Below, piece after piece: positions 64,000 to 64,000 of a stretch of 64,000 nucleotides of DNA. The stretch is from NCBI GenBank assembly GCA_963925495.1, contig CAWUST010000014.1, forward strand, positions 13,018-77,017. Direction: 5' to 3'. The position numbers and the translations under genes were made by a program. The notes below the pieces were generated by a model, which ran no database searches, was not told the DNA's origin, and saw only the letters and a list, made by a program, of their open reading frames with translations. The stretch's first letter is position 1. Every line of letters begins with the position of its first letter. Source of the DNA: UBA2108 sp963925495. Its GTDB lineage: Bacteria; Bacteroidota; Bacteroidia; Flavobacteriales_G; Salibacteraceae.

Positions 64000-64000
64000 A

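Noticed and set aside
1..64000. CRISPR arrays, insertion sequences, integrases, phage genes, defence systems
   Set aside because: No regular repeats, transposase/integrase-like proteins, or defence-family motifs were seen on either strand; the window is core chromosome.

Overview
The window is a low-GC chromosomal segment from a member of the Bacteroidota, most likely Flavobacteriales (order-level placement is inferred). The evidence is a type IX secretion (T9SS) cargo protein, a PorZ-like protein, several families typical of the phylum (DUF4271, DUF3098, DUF4292, DUF4175, DUF5777), gene orders characteristic of it (ftsX-DUF3098-uppP-truB; DUF4175-ATPase-ybeY-mnmG), the absence of clear Shine-Dalgarno sequences, and promoter -7 boxes of the Bacteroidota type TAnnTTTG. 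Almost everything is core housekeeping; I found no phage, insertion sequence, integron, CRISPR array or defence island.

Layout. 1-8.2 kb: end of a glycosyltransferase gene, an O-antigen ligase-like protein, S41 protease, rnpA, hemD, DUF4271, then a redox/envelope group (DUF5777 barrel, YceI, cytochrome-like lipoprotein) with a decayed second cytochrome gene. 8.3-12.2 kb: glutaryl-CoA dehydrogenase, an EamA exporter whose start codon lies in the loop of a perfect 15-bp inverted repeat, and aroA-pabA. 12.3-22.1 kb: a giant AsmA-like membrane protein, a frameshifted DOMON pseudogene beside a MarR regulator, and a 1431-residue T9SS cargo protein. 22.2-30.2 kb: an envelope operon (sugar nucleotidyltransferase, TPR protein, DUF4292 lipoprotein, EnvC) and the ftsX-DUF3098-uppP-truB operon. 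30.4-48.5 kb: leuS, rpoN, rseP, dxr, porZ, a YfhO-type membrane protein, lspA, a DksA-like protein, ileS and a steroid-reductase-like membrane protein. 48.5-55.3 kb: tRNA-Arg, a decayed reading frame, and mnmG flanked on both sides by parS-like ParB sites, followed upstream by ybeY, an anti-sigma-like ATPase and DUF4175. 55.4-64 kb: gltX, folB, tRNA-Cys, an endonuclease/phosphatase, rpiB, a MORN-repeat (YwqK-like) secreted protein, gatC, plsC, an outer-membrane-like protein, a TPR-like pseudogene and a 5'-truncated gene running off the right end.

Functionally the window is dominated by envelope biogenesis (undecaprenyl phosphate recycling, lipoprotein maturation, O-antigen, T9SS, division), aminoacyl-tRNA supply (leuS, ileS, gltX, gatC, two tRNAs) and RNA modification (truB, mnmG, ybeY, rnpA). 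The points most worth a second look are the two parS-like palindromes bracketing mnmG, the hairpin over the EamA start codon, and a series of small gene remnants hidden in the intergenic gaps (7.7, 16.8-17.3, 42.8, 48.7 and 63.4 kb).
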